Source: Prasinococcaceae sp. CCMP 1430 (lineage: Eukaryota > Prasinodermophyta > Palmophyllophyceae > Prasinococcales > Prasinococcaceae). Taken from it: a stretch of DNA of 24,759 nt. The notes beneath the pieces were generated by a model that was not told where the DNA came from, searched no databases, and worked only from the letters and a program-made list of their open reading frames with translations. A program made the translations under genes and the position numbers. Positions 1 to 8,989 of the stretch are shown here, one piece after another. Positions within the stretch are counted from its first letter, which is position 1, and every line of letters begins with the position of its first letter. The stretch is from positions 32,120 to 56,878 of the forward strand of contig RQSC01000014.1 of the NCBI GenBank assembly GCA_013416795.1, in the 5' to 3' direction.

Positions 1-1
1 C

Positions 2-556
2 GCGGCGGCCGCGGAGCGCGCCGAGGGGGGCTCGCGAAGGGAGGCGCTCGCCGCGGCGGCGCTTGCGGCGCTCGTGGCTGCACCGCCGCCACCCGCGTCT
101 GCGCTCGGCTTCAAGAAGCAGCTCAGGAAGAAGGGCATCGACGCCGTGCCGCTCGACAAGTACTCCGAGGTGTCCGGCTCCCCGGGCCTGCTGTACTACG
201 ACCGCACGCCTGGCACGGGCGAGCCCGTCAAGGTGGGAGAGCGCGTTGCGGTGCACTTTGATGTCAAGCTCGGCCGACTCACATGCTTCAGCTCGCGCAT
301 TGGCAGCGGCGTGACGGGCGGCGTTCCGTACGGATTTGACGTGGGCACCAGCAACCTCGGCCTGGTTCTCAAGGCGCTCGACCTCGGCACCGAGGGCATG
401 CGCGTCGGAGGCCAGCGCACACTGCGCGTGCCCGCGGAGTACGCATACGGCGACAAGGGCTACGGCGAGATTCCGCCGGGCGCGACGACTACCATCGACA
501 TCGAGCTGCTCAGCGTCAAGGTCAATCCCCTCACCAGGCAGAGGACGGGCTCGTAG
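2..556 (+). CDS. FKBP-type peptidyl-prolyl isomerase, probably thylakoid lumen (5' end missing)
   Basis: Proline cis-trans isomerase-fold protein. The frame is open from the window edge and ends at TAG 554-556; no ATG is visible, so the start lies upstream. The visible N-terminus has a twin-arginine (SRREAL), a run of about 13 Ala/Leu/Val residues and an Ala-x-Ala site (PPASA before LGF), which is the layout of a Tat-type lumen transfer signal; a plastid transit peptide would precede it. The FKBP domain runs from about GLLYYDRTPGTGEPVKVGER to IDIELLSVK, with the family's GMRVGGQRTLRVPAEYAYGDKG and EIPPGATT blocks. The tryptophan that floors the FKBP12 active site (in the GWEEG motif) is replaced by leucine here (LKALDLGTEGM), as in several lumenal plant FKBPs, so isomerase activity may be weak. 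It converges with the next gene. Family confident; location inferred. Confidence 0.85.
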   Translation, partial: AAAAERAEGGSRREALAAAALAALVAAPPPPASALGFKKQLRKKGIDAVPLDKYSEVSGSPGLLYYDRTPGTGEPVKVGERVAVHFDVKLGRLTCFSSRIGSGVTGGVPYGFDVGTSNLGLVLKALDLGTEGMRVGGQRTLRVPAEYAYGDKGYGEIPPGATTTIDIELLSVKVNPLTRQRTGS

Positions 557-867
557 GCGATGGCAGGCGATGGGCAGTGGTCCGCGCGGCGACCACCCCC
601 AGCCCGATCCCTTGGCCATCTTCCTCGACTCCGAAGCCTTTCAAAGGACTCATCGCCCGGAGCCCGAGCTGCGCGCGTAGCGCTCCAGGCGCGTTGCTGG
701 GCGTAACGACTTTTTTGTGCGACCGAGCGCACGCGCCTGCTGCAGGGTCTGTCTCAGCGCGCTGTGGCTCCTTCGTCTCCAAGCTTCCTCTCGCGCTCGT
801 GCGATGCCAGTGCGTGCGCAAACGGCGCCGTCCCATGATACTGTACAATATTTACACAGAAAGGGCG
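557..867. other. Convergent intergenic spacer
   Basis: Spacer between the 3' ends of the FKBP gene and GPN2. It holds a T6 run near 711-716 and a short AT-richer stretch near 838-860. I see no conserved reading frame, RNA gene or clear polyadenylation signal. Confidence 0.5.
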
Positions 868-2416
868 TCAATGCCCCCCATCGTAGCCGTCGTCGTGGTC
901 GCTGTCCGGCCCGGACGCTCCCCGCGTGCGTCCTCCCGCTCTTGCCGCTATGGCCCTCGCCATTTCGTCGATGCTCTCCCCCGCGTTTGCGTCGAAGAGG
1001 CCGTCCTCGAGCGCCGCTTCCGCTGGATCGTCCGTCTGCGCGCTCAGTCCGTGGATCTGGTCGAAGCGCTCAAGCTCGATGCCCGCCATCGCGTAGCCAT
1101 TACACTTGTCGATCGTGCGGACCAGCCTGCAAGCACGGGGGTGCAGCGCACGGCACGCCCGTCGGCGCGCAGCGTCAGCGACACGGCGACGTCGCGCGCG
1201 CGCGCGTACAGCGCGCGCGAAGCGCGTCTTTCACCCTCCATGCGCATGCCATTTGACTGACCTCTTGACGCTCTTGGCGTTTTCCACGTGCAGGGTCGCG
1301 AAGCTGACCAGGCTGAAGTCCTCAACCACCTCGCACAGGGCGTCAGTGAGGCGCGCGTGTGAGCGGCTGAAGGGGTCATCTGCGCCCGCCAGGGCGCCAC
1401 GCACGAAATCCATGCCGCTCGGGCCGGTATACTCGGCGACGGTCGCCTCTGGGTCACCATCTACGGCGCGGACAGTGCGCACGCGCGCGCGCAGCAGTCA
1501 GCAAAGGGCGGGCTCGCGAAAGGACGCATGGGCAATGGCCGGCGAGAGAGGGCGCGAACTTTGCGGGCCGGGCGGCGAGGGCCCCAGGCGCGCGCTCGGA
1601 GCCGCGCCTGGGCGCGTACGCGAACCTGGTACGTGTTTAGTGAAGAGATCCATCTTCGTGAGCACATTCACGTGCGGCAGCTCCAGGTGTAGCATGGCGG
1701 TGAGGCTGAGCACCACGGCCGACAGATACTTGTGCGGGTCGGCGCACACGTGGGAATCGACGAGGTGCACTGCGGCCGCACGGAATCCCCAGTCGTTCAC
1801 GACCGTGCGAGCGATGCGCTGCACGGACCCGTGACAGCTGAAGAGCTCGGCCTGACCGGGAAAGTCGAATAGAACGTACGTACTCTCTCCCAGCGGCGCC
1901 AAACGTTCCTGGGCGGAAGGAGGCGCGTGCGCGCGCGGCGGCGCCGTCAGGCGGGATACCGGCCGTGCGTTCGAGGCGCCGTGTCAGCACGGCTCTGCGG
2001 CGATCGGCGCGTGGGCATGCGCGCAGTGCACCGCGAAAGCGCAAACGTGGGGGGATGCCAACGGCGGGCGCGTGGGACTTCTGTGCCGGGAACGGCGGCA
2101 CAGCAGCACGGCAGGCCGGTGCTGCACATCTTTGCGGCGCGTTGCGAACCTTGAGCCATTCGAGATTCTTCTCGAGTGTTTCCATGCAGTAGAGCAGACC
2201 CCCGTTGGGCCCCAGGCCCAGCTCCTCCATGACAACCGGCAGCGACACGAGGTCACCCACGTCGATCTGCGCCTCATAGGGCGCGTCCTCGTTGCCCGGG
2301 TCGAGGTTCACCACAGCGCATGGCCGTCCGCACAGCGCGAAGAACTGCTGCAGGCCGCGGCAATACGTGCTCTTGCCGCTGCCCGGCGGGCCGCACACGA
2401 GCTGGCAGAACGGCAT
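868..2416 (-). CDS. GPN2: GPN-loop GTPase 2 (GPN2), four exons
   Basis: Cytosolic GTPase of the GPN family, which acts in assembly and nuclear import of RNA polymerases. Exons on the minus strand: 2416-2150, 1908-1626, 1460-1262, 1126-868; introns GT-AG, phases 0, 1 and 2. The join gives 335 residues, close to the roughly 310 of animal GPN2. Visible motifs: P-loop GPPGSGKST at residues 9-17, the Gly-Pro-Asn loop (LGLGPNGG) at 69-71, the G3 motif DFPGQ at 104-108, and TKMD as G4 in exon 2. The [16 protein letters not shown] and [17 protein letters not shown] blocks are typical of GPN2. Exons 3 and 4 join as [15 protein letters not shown], the usual C-terminal landmark. ATG 2416 begins MPFCQLV directly before the P-loop, as in homologues. 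Intron 2 alone uses a TAG acceptor, and its donor at 1625 was chosen by phase. Confidence 0.93.
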
Positions 2417-2813
2417 GGCGCGCGCCCGGTCCCTCCCCTCCGCTCCACTCCCCCTGGCCCGCGCGGCGAGGGCGCGGCGCGCGCCCGTGCCGCAGTGCCG
2501 CCGCGCGCACGGGTGCAGCCGAGCGTGCGCACAGGCGAGATGCGGCCTGGCTGGGCGGTTCCGACCGCATCGGCCGCGGGCTTATTAGGGTTACAACAGT
2601 AGGGTTTGATCTCGGCGGTGCGCACGAGCGCGCGCGATCCGCTCATGCGCCAGTGCGCGCGCGCGCGCGCCGCACGCGCGGGAGCGCGGCGCGGCGCCCA
2701 CCGCTGCTGCAGCCGCGGCCGCAGCAGCAGCCGCGCGCGTTGTGCGCGTCGACGACGCAAGTGTGGTGCGCGTGGAGCAGGTGGGCTACGAGGGGCGCCC
2801 CGCCGACGACACT
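2417..2813. promoter_or_regulatory. Divergent promoter region, GPN2 / carotenoid oxygenase
   Basis: Intergenic segment between GPN2 (minus) and the carotenoid oxygenase (plus). From the GPN2 side it holds a C-rich tract at 2431-2460 (G-rich on the GPN2 sense strand), two telomere-like units at 2585-2607, and GC-alternating sequence at 2655-2670. Part of 2610-2813 is open in the oxygenase frame but has no ATG, so it may include 5' leader or an unseen first-exon junction. Confidence 0.5.
2585..2607 (-). promoter_or_regulatory. Pair of telo-box-like elements upstream of GPN2
   Basis: TTAGGGTTA at 2585-2593 and TAGGGTTT at 2600-2607; on the minus strand these read AAACCCTA and TAACCCTAA, about 169-191 bases upstream of the GPN2 start. 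In plants the AAACCCTA telo-box marks promoters of translation and ribosome-related genes; its use here is inference. Confidence 0.4.
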
Positions 2814-4578
2814 ATGGTGGCGGACATGGTTGCAGGCTATGGCTGCGCCAATGGCGAGGAGGTGGACCACGCGGTGGACGAGCGCGTGCACGTCGTGCGC
2901 GGTGCCATCCCGCGCGAGCTCTGCGGCACTTGGTACCACAACGGGCCTGGGCGGATGGAGCGCGGCGGCGTGGTGCTCTCGCAGCCTTTCGACGGCGATG
3001 GTCTCATCACGGCGCTAAGCCTTCGCGATGGCCGCGCCCACTTTCGGAGCCGCTTTGTTCAGACGCGCGCCTACATCGAGGAAGAGCGTGAGGGCCGCTG
3101 GCTGTACCGCGGCGCGTTCGCCAGCGGCAACCCAAGCGGCGGGCTGTTCTTCAACCCCTTTGATTTCTCGGCAAAAAATGTCAGCAATACCGGCCTGCTG
3201 CCGTGGCGCGCTGGAGGGGAGCTGCTTTCCCTACACGAAGCGGGATTGCCGCACCGTGTCGACGGCCGTACACTCCGAACACTCGGCGGTGAGACCGACC
3301 TCGGCGGCGTTGTCGAAGGTGGCGTGCTCGCCGCCCACCCGCGCACCACGCATGACCGAATCATCAACTTCTCCGCGGAGCAGGGGCAGGGTGAGGGGAG
3401 GCTCACTTTCTACGAGTGGGAGAGGAGGCGAGCCTCAGACGATGCGCCTGCGGCTAGCGCCGCCGCTCCCACCACGGCCATCCCCGACCCTGACCCTGAG
3501 CCCGCGCTCCTTTCCAAGGTGAGCTTCGGAGGCGTTGCCGGCCTCGGGTTCTACCACGATCACGCGATCACATCAAAGTACTACTGCGTGGTTGAAAATC
3601 CCACCTCAATCGACACGCGGCGCCTGCTCCTCGAGTACATGATCGGCCGATGCTCCATAGCAGAGACCATCGCCTTCGATGAGGAGAGGCCCATGGTGCT
3701 CCACCTCCTGCCGAGGCCAGGGCGGCCAGGTGGAGAGGCGGGCGCGGAGGGGCCGGGGGCGGCGCAGCGCCTGCGCTTCGACATCGGCCCGGGGTTCGTC
3801 TTCCACCTTATCAATGCCTTCGATGTGGCTCCCGACGCCACCTCGGGCATGCCCGAGGGTGGTGTGGTCGTTGATGCGGTGCTCTGGCGGCGCGTGGACT
3901 TCGGGCGCACCGCACAGCTCGATCGCGTCGGGCCGGAAGACTACGTCGACGGTGACCGGCCGATGGCCGAGCGCATTGTCATCGACTTCGCGACGGGCGA
4001 GGTCCGGCGGCGGGTGCTCACTGATCGGGCCGTCGAATTCGGCGATGTGGCGCGCGAGGGTGAGCCCTGCGCCCACGCGTACCTCGCGGCGGGCTGCTAC
4101 GGCCACCCAAACGAATGGGGGCCAGCCATGGGAGTCATGAAGCTCACGCCGGGCGGGTACACAAGCGAGGGCGACGAAGCCGAGGCGGAGGTCTCGCACT
4201 GCCTAGTGCGGGCGATGGGCGCGCGGCGACTCGTGAATGAGCCCCTCTTCGTGCCACGCGATAATGCGACTGCGGAAGATGACGGGTGGCTGTTGGTACA
4301 GGTGTACGATGCGGAGGAGCATGGCCGGCCGAGGGTGCGTGTGCGCGTGCTCGTGAGTGAGCGTGCTCAAAAGCGCGGCGCTTCAGTGTGCGTGCGCTCG
4401 TGCTGACGCGTTTGGCCTCGCTCGAACGCGCGCGCGCACACAGCTGGTCATTCTCGACGCCAAAGACCTCAGCGAGCTCGCGGAGATAGCTCTGGATAGG
4501 CACGTGCCATTCAGGCTGCACGGTTGCTTCGTTCCACATCAGCTCATGGAAGACGACGAAGGGAAGCCGGTGGTCTGA
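2814..4578 (+). CDS. Carotenoid cleavage oxygenase (CCD/RPE65 family), two exons
   Basis: Non-haem iron(II) oxygenase that cleaves carotenoid double bonds. Exon 1 ends at 4334 (donor GTGCGT) and exon 2 is 4444-4578, ending at TGA. The join reads EEHGRPR then LVILDAKDLSE, matching the spacing of the family's ILDA block; a GTGAGT at 4353 is an alternative donor adding six residues. All four iron-binding histidines are present: H175 (AAHPRTT), H248 (FYHDHAIT), H331 (FVFHLINAF) and H533 (RLHGC), counted from ATG 2814. The N-terminal GAIPRELCGTWYHNGPG block is intact. The predicted length is about 551 residues, normal for the family. The start is uncertain: the frame is open back to a stop at 2607-2609, but its first ATG is 2814, so an upstream exon carrying a targeting peptide is possible. 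Substrate cannot be told from sequence. Confidence 0.88.
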
Positions 4579-4870
4579 GGAAATTTTAATGCGATTCATT
4601 CATACTCTCACCTGAAGCTCCGCAGGGCACAGGGGGCGGAGAGCTCAGCGGCGGCGATGCACGCCACGTGGGGAGCGCTGCCGTCGGCCCGCGGCGACGC
4701 GCGGCGCGTGCGGCATCGGCCCTCCACACCGCTCGTTGCGTGCGCCGAACGCATGTGGTGTGGCGAGCTGCCCGTTCGAAAATCAGCGGTGCGCAGTCGC
4801 GGCGTCAAAGTTGCGCACACTGCGCGGTGCCAGTCCTTGCGGCGGCGCGCGGTCTGGGCAGGCGGGCAGA

Positions 4871-5645
4871 ATGCACATCGAGAGCATCACCCCAGCTCAG
4901 GCGCGCGCGGCGCTCGATGCGTACCCCAAGGCAGTTGCTACTGCTCACGCTGCCGACGCACGCCGCAAGAAGGTGCGGCGCCGACGCCGCGCGGCCATGA
5001 AAAGCTGGCGCGATCGCCCCGACGCGCCCGCGCATCCGTGCTGTGCACTCACGCGAAGGCATGCCCCGCTCTCTTCCTCCGCAGGCCGGCCTGAAGACTC
5101 TGGACGCCTGGTGGCGCGGCGAGGGACGAGATGGCGCGCGCGCGCGCGGGCACGTGACCAAATCTGATCTGGTGCAGCTCGTCCAGTGGAAGCTTGCGCG
5201 CGGCAAGCAGCGGCCGCTGCTTGGCTATGCGAAGGCGCAGGATCCCAAGGCTGTGGTCGCCGCGTCCACGCCCGTCTTCGACGAGGGTGCCACCCTCGAC
5301 GGCGCGATGGACTCGCTCGTGGGACTGCGCGGCGTTGGGCCGGCAACGGCGTCGGCGGTCCTGTCGTGGGCGAGAGACGACTGGCCTTTCATGAGCGACG
5401 AGAGCTTGCTCGCCACGGGGGAGCGGACATACACCAAGAAGCGATACGAGGACCTCGTGCAGCAGCTCGGCGCGGCGGGGAAGCGGTGGGGCTGCTCGGC
5501 GGCGGACGCCGAGAAGGTGTGCTACTCGCTCGCCAATGGTGGCGGTGGGGCACCGGCGGGCGGCGCAACCGATGGCGAGGGAAGCAAGCGCGCCGCCCCG
5601 GCGACTGGCGCCCGCAGCGGCGGGGCGAAGCGAGCCAGACAGTGA
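4871..5645 (+). CDS. Conserved helix-hairpin-helix protein of unknown function, two exons
   Basis: Exons 4871-4972 and 5085-5645, intron GTGCGG...CAG, phase 0, giving 220 residues; ATG 4871 begins MHIESITPAQ. The core has three recognisable parts: a LDAWW segment (about 40-44), a helical LVQLVQWKLARGKQRPLL segment (about 63-80), and a helix-hairpin-helix of the DNA glycosylase type, LVGLRGVGPATASAVLS (about 112-128), followed by PFMSDE. I recall this arrangement (WKL-x-RG-x-xRP, then GVGPATAS, then F-x-SDE) from uncharacterised fungal and protist proteins, without a proven role. No glycosylase catalytic Asp/Lys motif is evident. The C-terminal 45 residues are Gly/Ala/Lys-rich low complexity ending in a basic stretch that might be a nuclear signal. 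DNA binding is inference. Confidence 0.78.
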
Positions 5646-5864
5646 GGAGGTGGCCGCGCCGACGGCCAGTCGCGCGTGCGCGAGAGAGACAGAGACAGAG
5701 AGCGCCGTGCGGTTGCGGATGCACCCTGCTGTATTTTACATATGATAGCACGCCCGTTTCGCGCGCGACGGTCTGGGCGCGTCATCCTGCTCTGGTTCGA
5801 TGCTGGCGAGGCGCGAGCGTACCACTTGCTAAGCCTCCTTCGCTCTTCTTTAGTTCGCTGGAGT

Positions 5865-7449
5865 CTAGTTGTAGTAAGCGTCGTCGTCCTCCGCTCCCGC
5901 CAAGCGGGCATAGGCTGCGGGCAGACTCGGCCCTGGTCGAGCGTACAAGACGTGCCAGATGGTACGCGCTACGTGCGCGAGCATGAGTCCGTGCAGCGCC
6001 CACATGACGTACGCCGGCGTGCCGCTCAGCGAGCGCGTGTGGGGTAGAAGGTATCGAAGTGCGCCGTCGATAGAGCGGGCCGCGCGCTCGAGAGCCCCAG
6101 CGGCGTGCGCTCGGGCGGCCTGCATCCCACCTGCCTTGATCGCTTCGCCCCTCCTCCGCTGCTTGTCCTTTTCCAGCCTGACCTCCTCCTCGATGCGTGC
6201 CATCTCGCGCTGCACCATGGGATCACTCAGGTCGAGCCCCATTTTGTCGGCGATTTCTTGGTCGCGTCGCCTCCTCTCCTCGTCTAAGCGCCTCTTCACG
6301 AACGCCATCCGTGGGTCGCGTGGATCGATGCCCAGCTCTTTCGCAATAGCGGCATCCCGAGGCGTTGGCGCGGTGGCCGAAGCCACCGCTGGCTCATCCC
6401 CTCCGGGGGCGCTGGAGGTGCCTGCGGATTGGCTTCCTTCGGATGCTCCCACTCGCTCGCCGCCTTCGTACAGCTCCCCGGGCCGTTCGAACATGCTGCC
6501 AAACGTTTCTCTGTCACGCGTGTTCTGCTCGGCGAGCGAGCGCCGCGCACGCCTCAGGCTCCTCTGCACCTCGAAGTTGTTGGGCTCGAGCTTAGCGCCG
6601 AGCGTCAGCAACCGCGTGGCCTCCTCGAGGTCGTAGCCAGAGCCTAGCATCAAATGTGCCTGAGCGAACCGTCAGGCGCGGCCATCTGGCGTGTCAGCAC
6701 CTACGAGTTTGGGGAGCGCGCAAGTGCGCAGGAGCTCGTACACACACAAGCGGCTGCTAGTGCGTGCAGGGCGTATTGCGCCCAGATCCGTACCTGCGCC
6801 CCCCGGTACATGGCTTTGACGTGCGCCGAATTTGCGCGCATGGCCGATCGCGCGCAGTACAGCGCGCCGCGGGCGTCGGTCTCCTTCAAGCGGCACTGCG
6901 CTGCGTTGCACAGAGCGGCACAGAGCGTGTCTACGGCGCGATTCCTGGGCGTAGGCGTGCGCGCGAGCGGGATATGCAGGCTCGAGTAAGCGTTCGCGTT
7001 CGTGAGAGCGTGCACGCGGCTCGGACTGAGGGATTGTGCTGGGTTCGGCGCGGCATGCGATCGCAGACGCACCTCTGCTCCTCATCCTCGATGTCTGCAT
7101 AGCTGCGCACGAGCGGCATATCCTCTCCTCGCTGCTCGAACCACGCCCACTCCGCCGCCGAGCGCACGTAGCATGCGAGTGCGAGCTCGAGATTGCCGTT
7201 GCCGAAGGCGTCGTTGCCCTCGCGCTTGAGCGACATCGCGCGCGAATGTCGCTCCTCGAAGCTGTGATCGCCGTCGCCGCTCGCGCCGCCTGCACCGCCT
7301 GAGCGGGGGCGCTTGAGCGTGCCGCCCTTAAACCATTCGGGCGCCTCCTCCCAGAGCTGCCGTCCCGGGCGCTGCTTCAGCTGCGCGGTCTTGATCTTGC
7401 TTGCCTCGCGCATGACTGCACCCATGTCGCCCCCGGGCGCGTCTACCAT
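5865..7449 (-). CDS. TPR protein with C-terminal membrane segment, three exons
   Basis: Exons on the minus strand: 7449-7073, 6944-6794, 6659-5865; donors GTGCGT and GTACGG, acceptors CAG, phases 2 and 0; 440 residues. The TPR region starts with LKREGNDAFGNGNLELAL (about 74-91), continues with AALCNAAQCRLKETDARGAL and VKAMYRGAQ (about 134-176), and a third repeat of YDLEEATRLL and KLEPNN type (177-212). This resembles TPR modules of FKBP- or Hsp90-type co-chaperones, but there is no isomerase domain. A charged helical region (FVKRRLDEERRRRDQEIAD onward, likely coiled coil) follows. Near the C-terminus YVMWALHGLMLAHVARTIWHVLY is a plausible single membrane helix, followed by an acidic tail. 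ATG 7449 is the first good start; upstream is Pro/Gly low complexity. A membrane-tethered co-chaperone role is inference. Confidence 0.82.
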
Positions 7450-8354
7450 GACGCTTGCCCCGCCAGAACGGGCTCCCGCCCCCCTCCCACGACTCTCTGT
7501 CTCTCTCGCACCCACGCCCACTCCCGAGCCCACGCCCGCGCCTGGCCCGCGCGCGCGCTCTGCCTCCTGCCCCGCCCTCGCCCCACCGCCCCTCCCCTCC
7601 CACACAGGGCCACGCTCCCCCGTCAGCCAGCTCGCTCGCGCCCGCGCCGGCGGGCGCACTCGCGAGCGCACTCGCGCCCCCGGGCGCAGGCGCTCGGCGG
7701 GCGCGGGCTCCGCGCGCTCGCGCGGAGGGGGGAACGCCCACGGGAGAGTTCATTCCGCCTGCTGCGGATCGCGAGTCGCCATCCACCGAGCGTCTGTTCA
7801 ACGATTCGATTGCCAGGCGTGCCGCGACCTTTGACACGCTGACCAAATTGGTATCTCTGAAGGTTTCGATGCAAGGCAGTTTTCAAGGGGCACGCGGGCC
7901 AGGGGGGACGGCGCGTGCCATGGGCGTCGGGCCTGGGGGGGGGAGGGAGGGGCTCTGTGGAGCGAGGGGCAGCGATGCGGCAGGGGGTCAACGATGGCGT
8001 CGAGGCGGAGGGATGCGCGTCCGTCGAACGGCGTGAAGTTTGCCATCACGCGCGCGCGCTCCGCCCCGGGGCGCGGGGTGCGACGAAGCCGGTTGCAAAC
8101 TTTTCCGCGCGGGGCGGGCGGCGGGAGGCGCAGCGACGGACGGGCCGCCCGCAGCACGTGCGGGCCCTCCGCTGCGGCGCGCATGCCCGAGTCAGGTCGC
8201 CACGGGCGCACGAGACGTGCCACACGGTGGCTCGAGCGCGCATGCGAGCCGTTTAGGTCGAGTCACCCCCCCGCGAGCGACTGCACACTGCCGTCTCCCA
8301 CCCGCCCTGACCGCAGGACGCACTCGCTTGCGCAGCCGTGGAGGCGGCCCTGTC
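7450..8354. promoter_or_regulatory. Divergent region, TPR gene / secreted-protein gene
   Basis: About 0.9 kb between two divergently transcribed starts. It contains a C-rich tract at 7570-7601 (six runs of three or more C, thus G-rich on the TPR sense strand) and a G-rich stretch near 7927-7955 on the plus strand. A codon-like plus-strand segment ends at 7862 (listed separately). Several overlapping open frames on both strands are compositional and none is clearly a gene. Confidence 0.45.
7729..7862 (+). other. Possible unassigned plus-strand exon
   Basis: The plus frame reads GGTPTGEFIPPAADRESPS followed by TERLFNDSIARRAATFDTL and KLVSLK, then a possible donor (AAG, GTTTCG) at 7862/7863. 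The RLFNDSIARR piece resembles the RLYxDAxxRR segments common in protist proteins, and its composition is less repetitive than the flanks. No ATG or clear partner exon was found, so this is a weak candidate. Confidence 0.22.
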
Positions 8355-8756
8355 ATGGTAGAGCGCTGCGCCCCCCGCGCGTGCTGCATCGTTCTTCGCC
8401 GCCGCTCACTCTTGGCTGCGGTGATGCTTGCTCTGGCGTACGCCTCAGCCGCTGTCGGTGCGGAACTCGCCCCTGCGCCACAGCCCGCAGGCTTGGACGC
8501 ACTCGGCGACATTGCAATCGACATTGACGCACCGTCCGTCGACGCAGAGGAGGAAGGCGGCACCTTTGATGCCGGCGAAGGTGCCGAGGTCGGCGTTGCC
8601 AGCACGGGCTCCGATACAGGTGCGGGAGGCGTCGGTGGGCCGTGCGACTCCTGCATGCTCGTGTGCGACCTCGTGAGCTTCCCGGACGCGACTGGGAAAG
8701 CCACGTGCATCTCAAATTGCTGCAGCGTGTGCCCGGGCCGCTCCGAGTGCAGCTGA
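8355..8756 (+). CDS. Small secreted acidic, cysteine-rich protein
   Basis: Single-exon frame of 133 residues from ATG 8355 to TGA. The N-terminus has a basic stretch (LRRRS) and a hydrophobic core LLAAVMLALAYASAAVGA, a clear signal peptide with likely cleavage near residue 36. The mature middle part (about 47-90) is acidic and low in charge variety: Asp/Glu, Gly, Ala, no Lys or Arg. The last 37 residues carry eight cysteines (97, 100, 104, 118, 122, 123, 126, 132) in the pattern C-x2-C-x3-C-x13-C-x3-CC-x2-C-x5-C, an even number suitable for four disulphides. I do not recognise the family. An extracellular or cell-surface role, perhaps calcium binding through the acidic part, is only inference. 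It converges with the next gene, 233 bases away. Confidence 0.68.
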   Translation: MVERCAPRACCIVLRRRSLLAAVMLALAYASAAVGAELAPAPQPAGLDALGDIAIDIDAPSVDAEEEGGTFDAGEGAEVGVASTGSDTGAGGVGGPCDSCMLVCDLVSFPDATGKATCISNCCSVCPGRSECS

Positions 8757-8989
8757 AGTGGAGCGATGCTCGTGCAATGGTGGAGCGACGAAGCGCTCCC
8801 ACTGGCACCGGGCTTGCGACCCCCACACTTTCGGCCGGCGCATGGCTGTGCCGCGTCGACAGAGCGAGCGAGGGCAGCACAGCACGTTCCGACCCAGCGC
8901 CCACCTCGCGCAAGCGCGTGCGCGTCTCCTCGCTACAGTGCATCGTCGTCCTGGGCAACGAACCCACCTAGTGTGTTAACTCCCTATTC

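Noticed and set aside
7994-8527. Plus-strand frame beginning MASRRRDARPSNGVKFAITR
   Set aside because: The first 20 residues look protein-like, but the rest is Arg/Ser shadow sequence overlapping the secreted-protein gene in another frame; no donor with a good partner was found.
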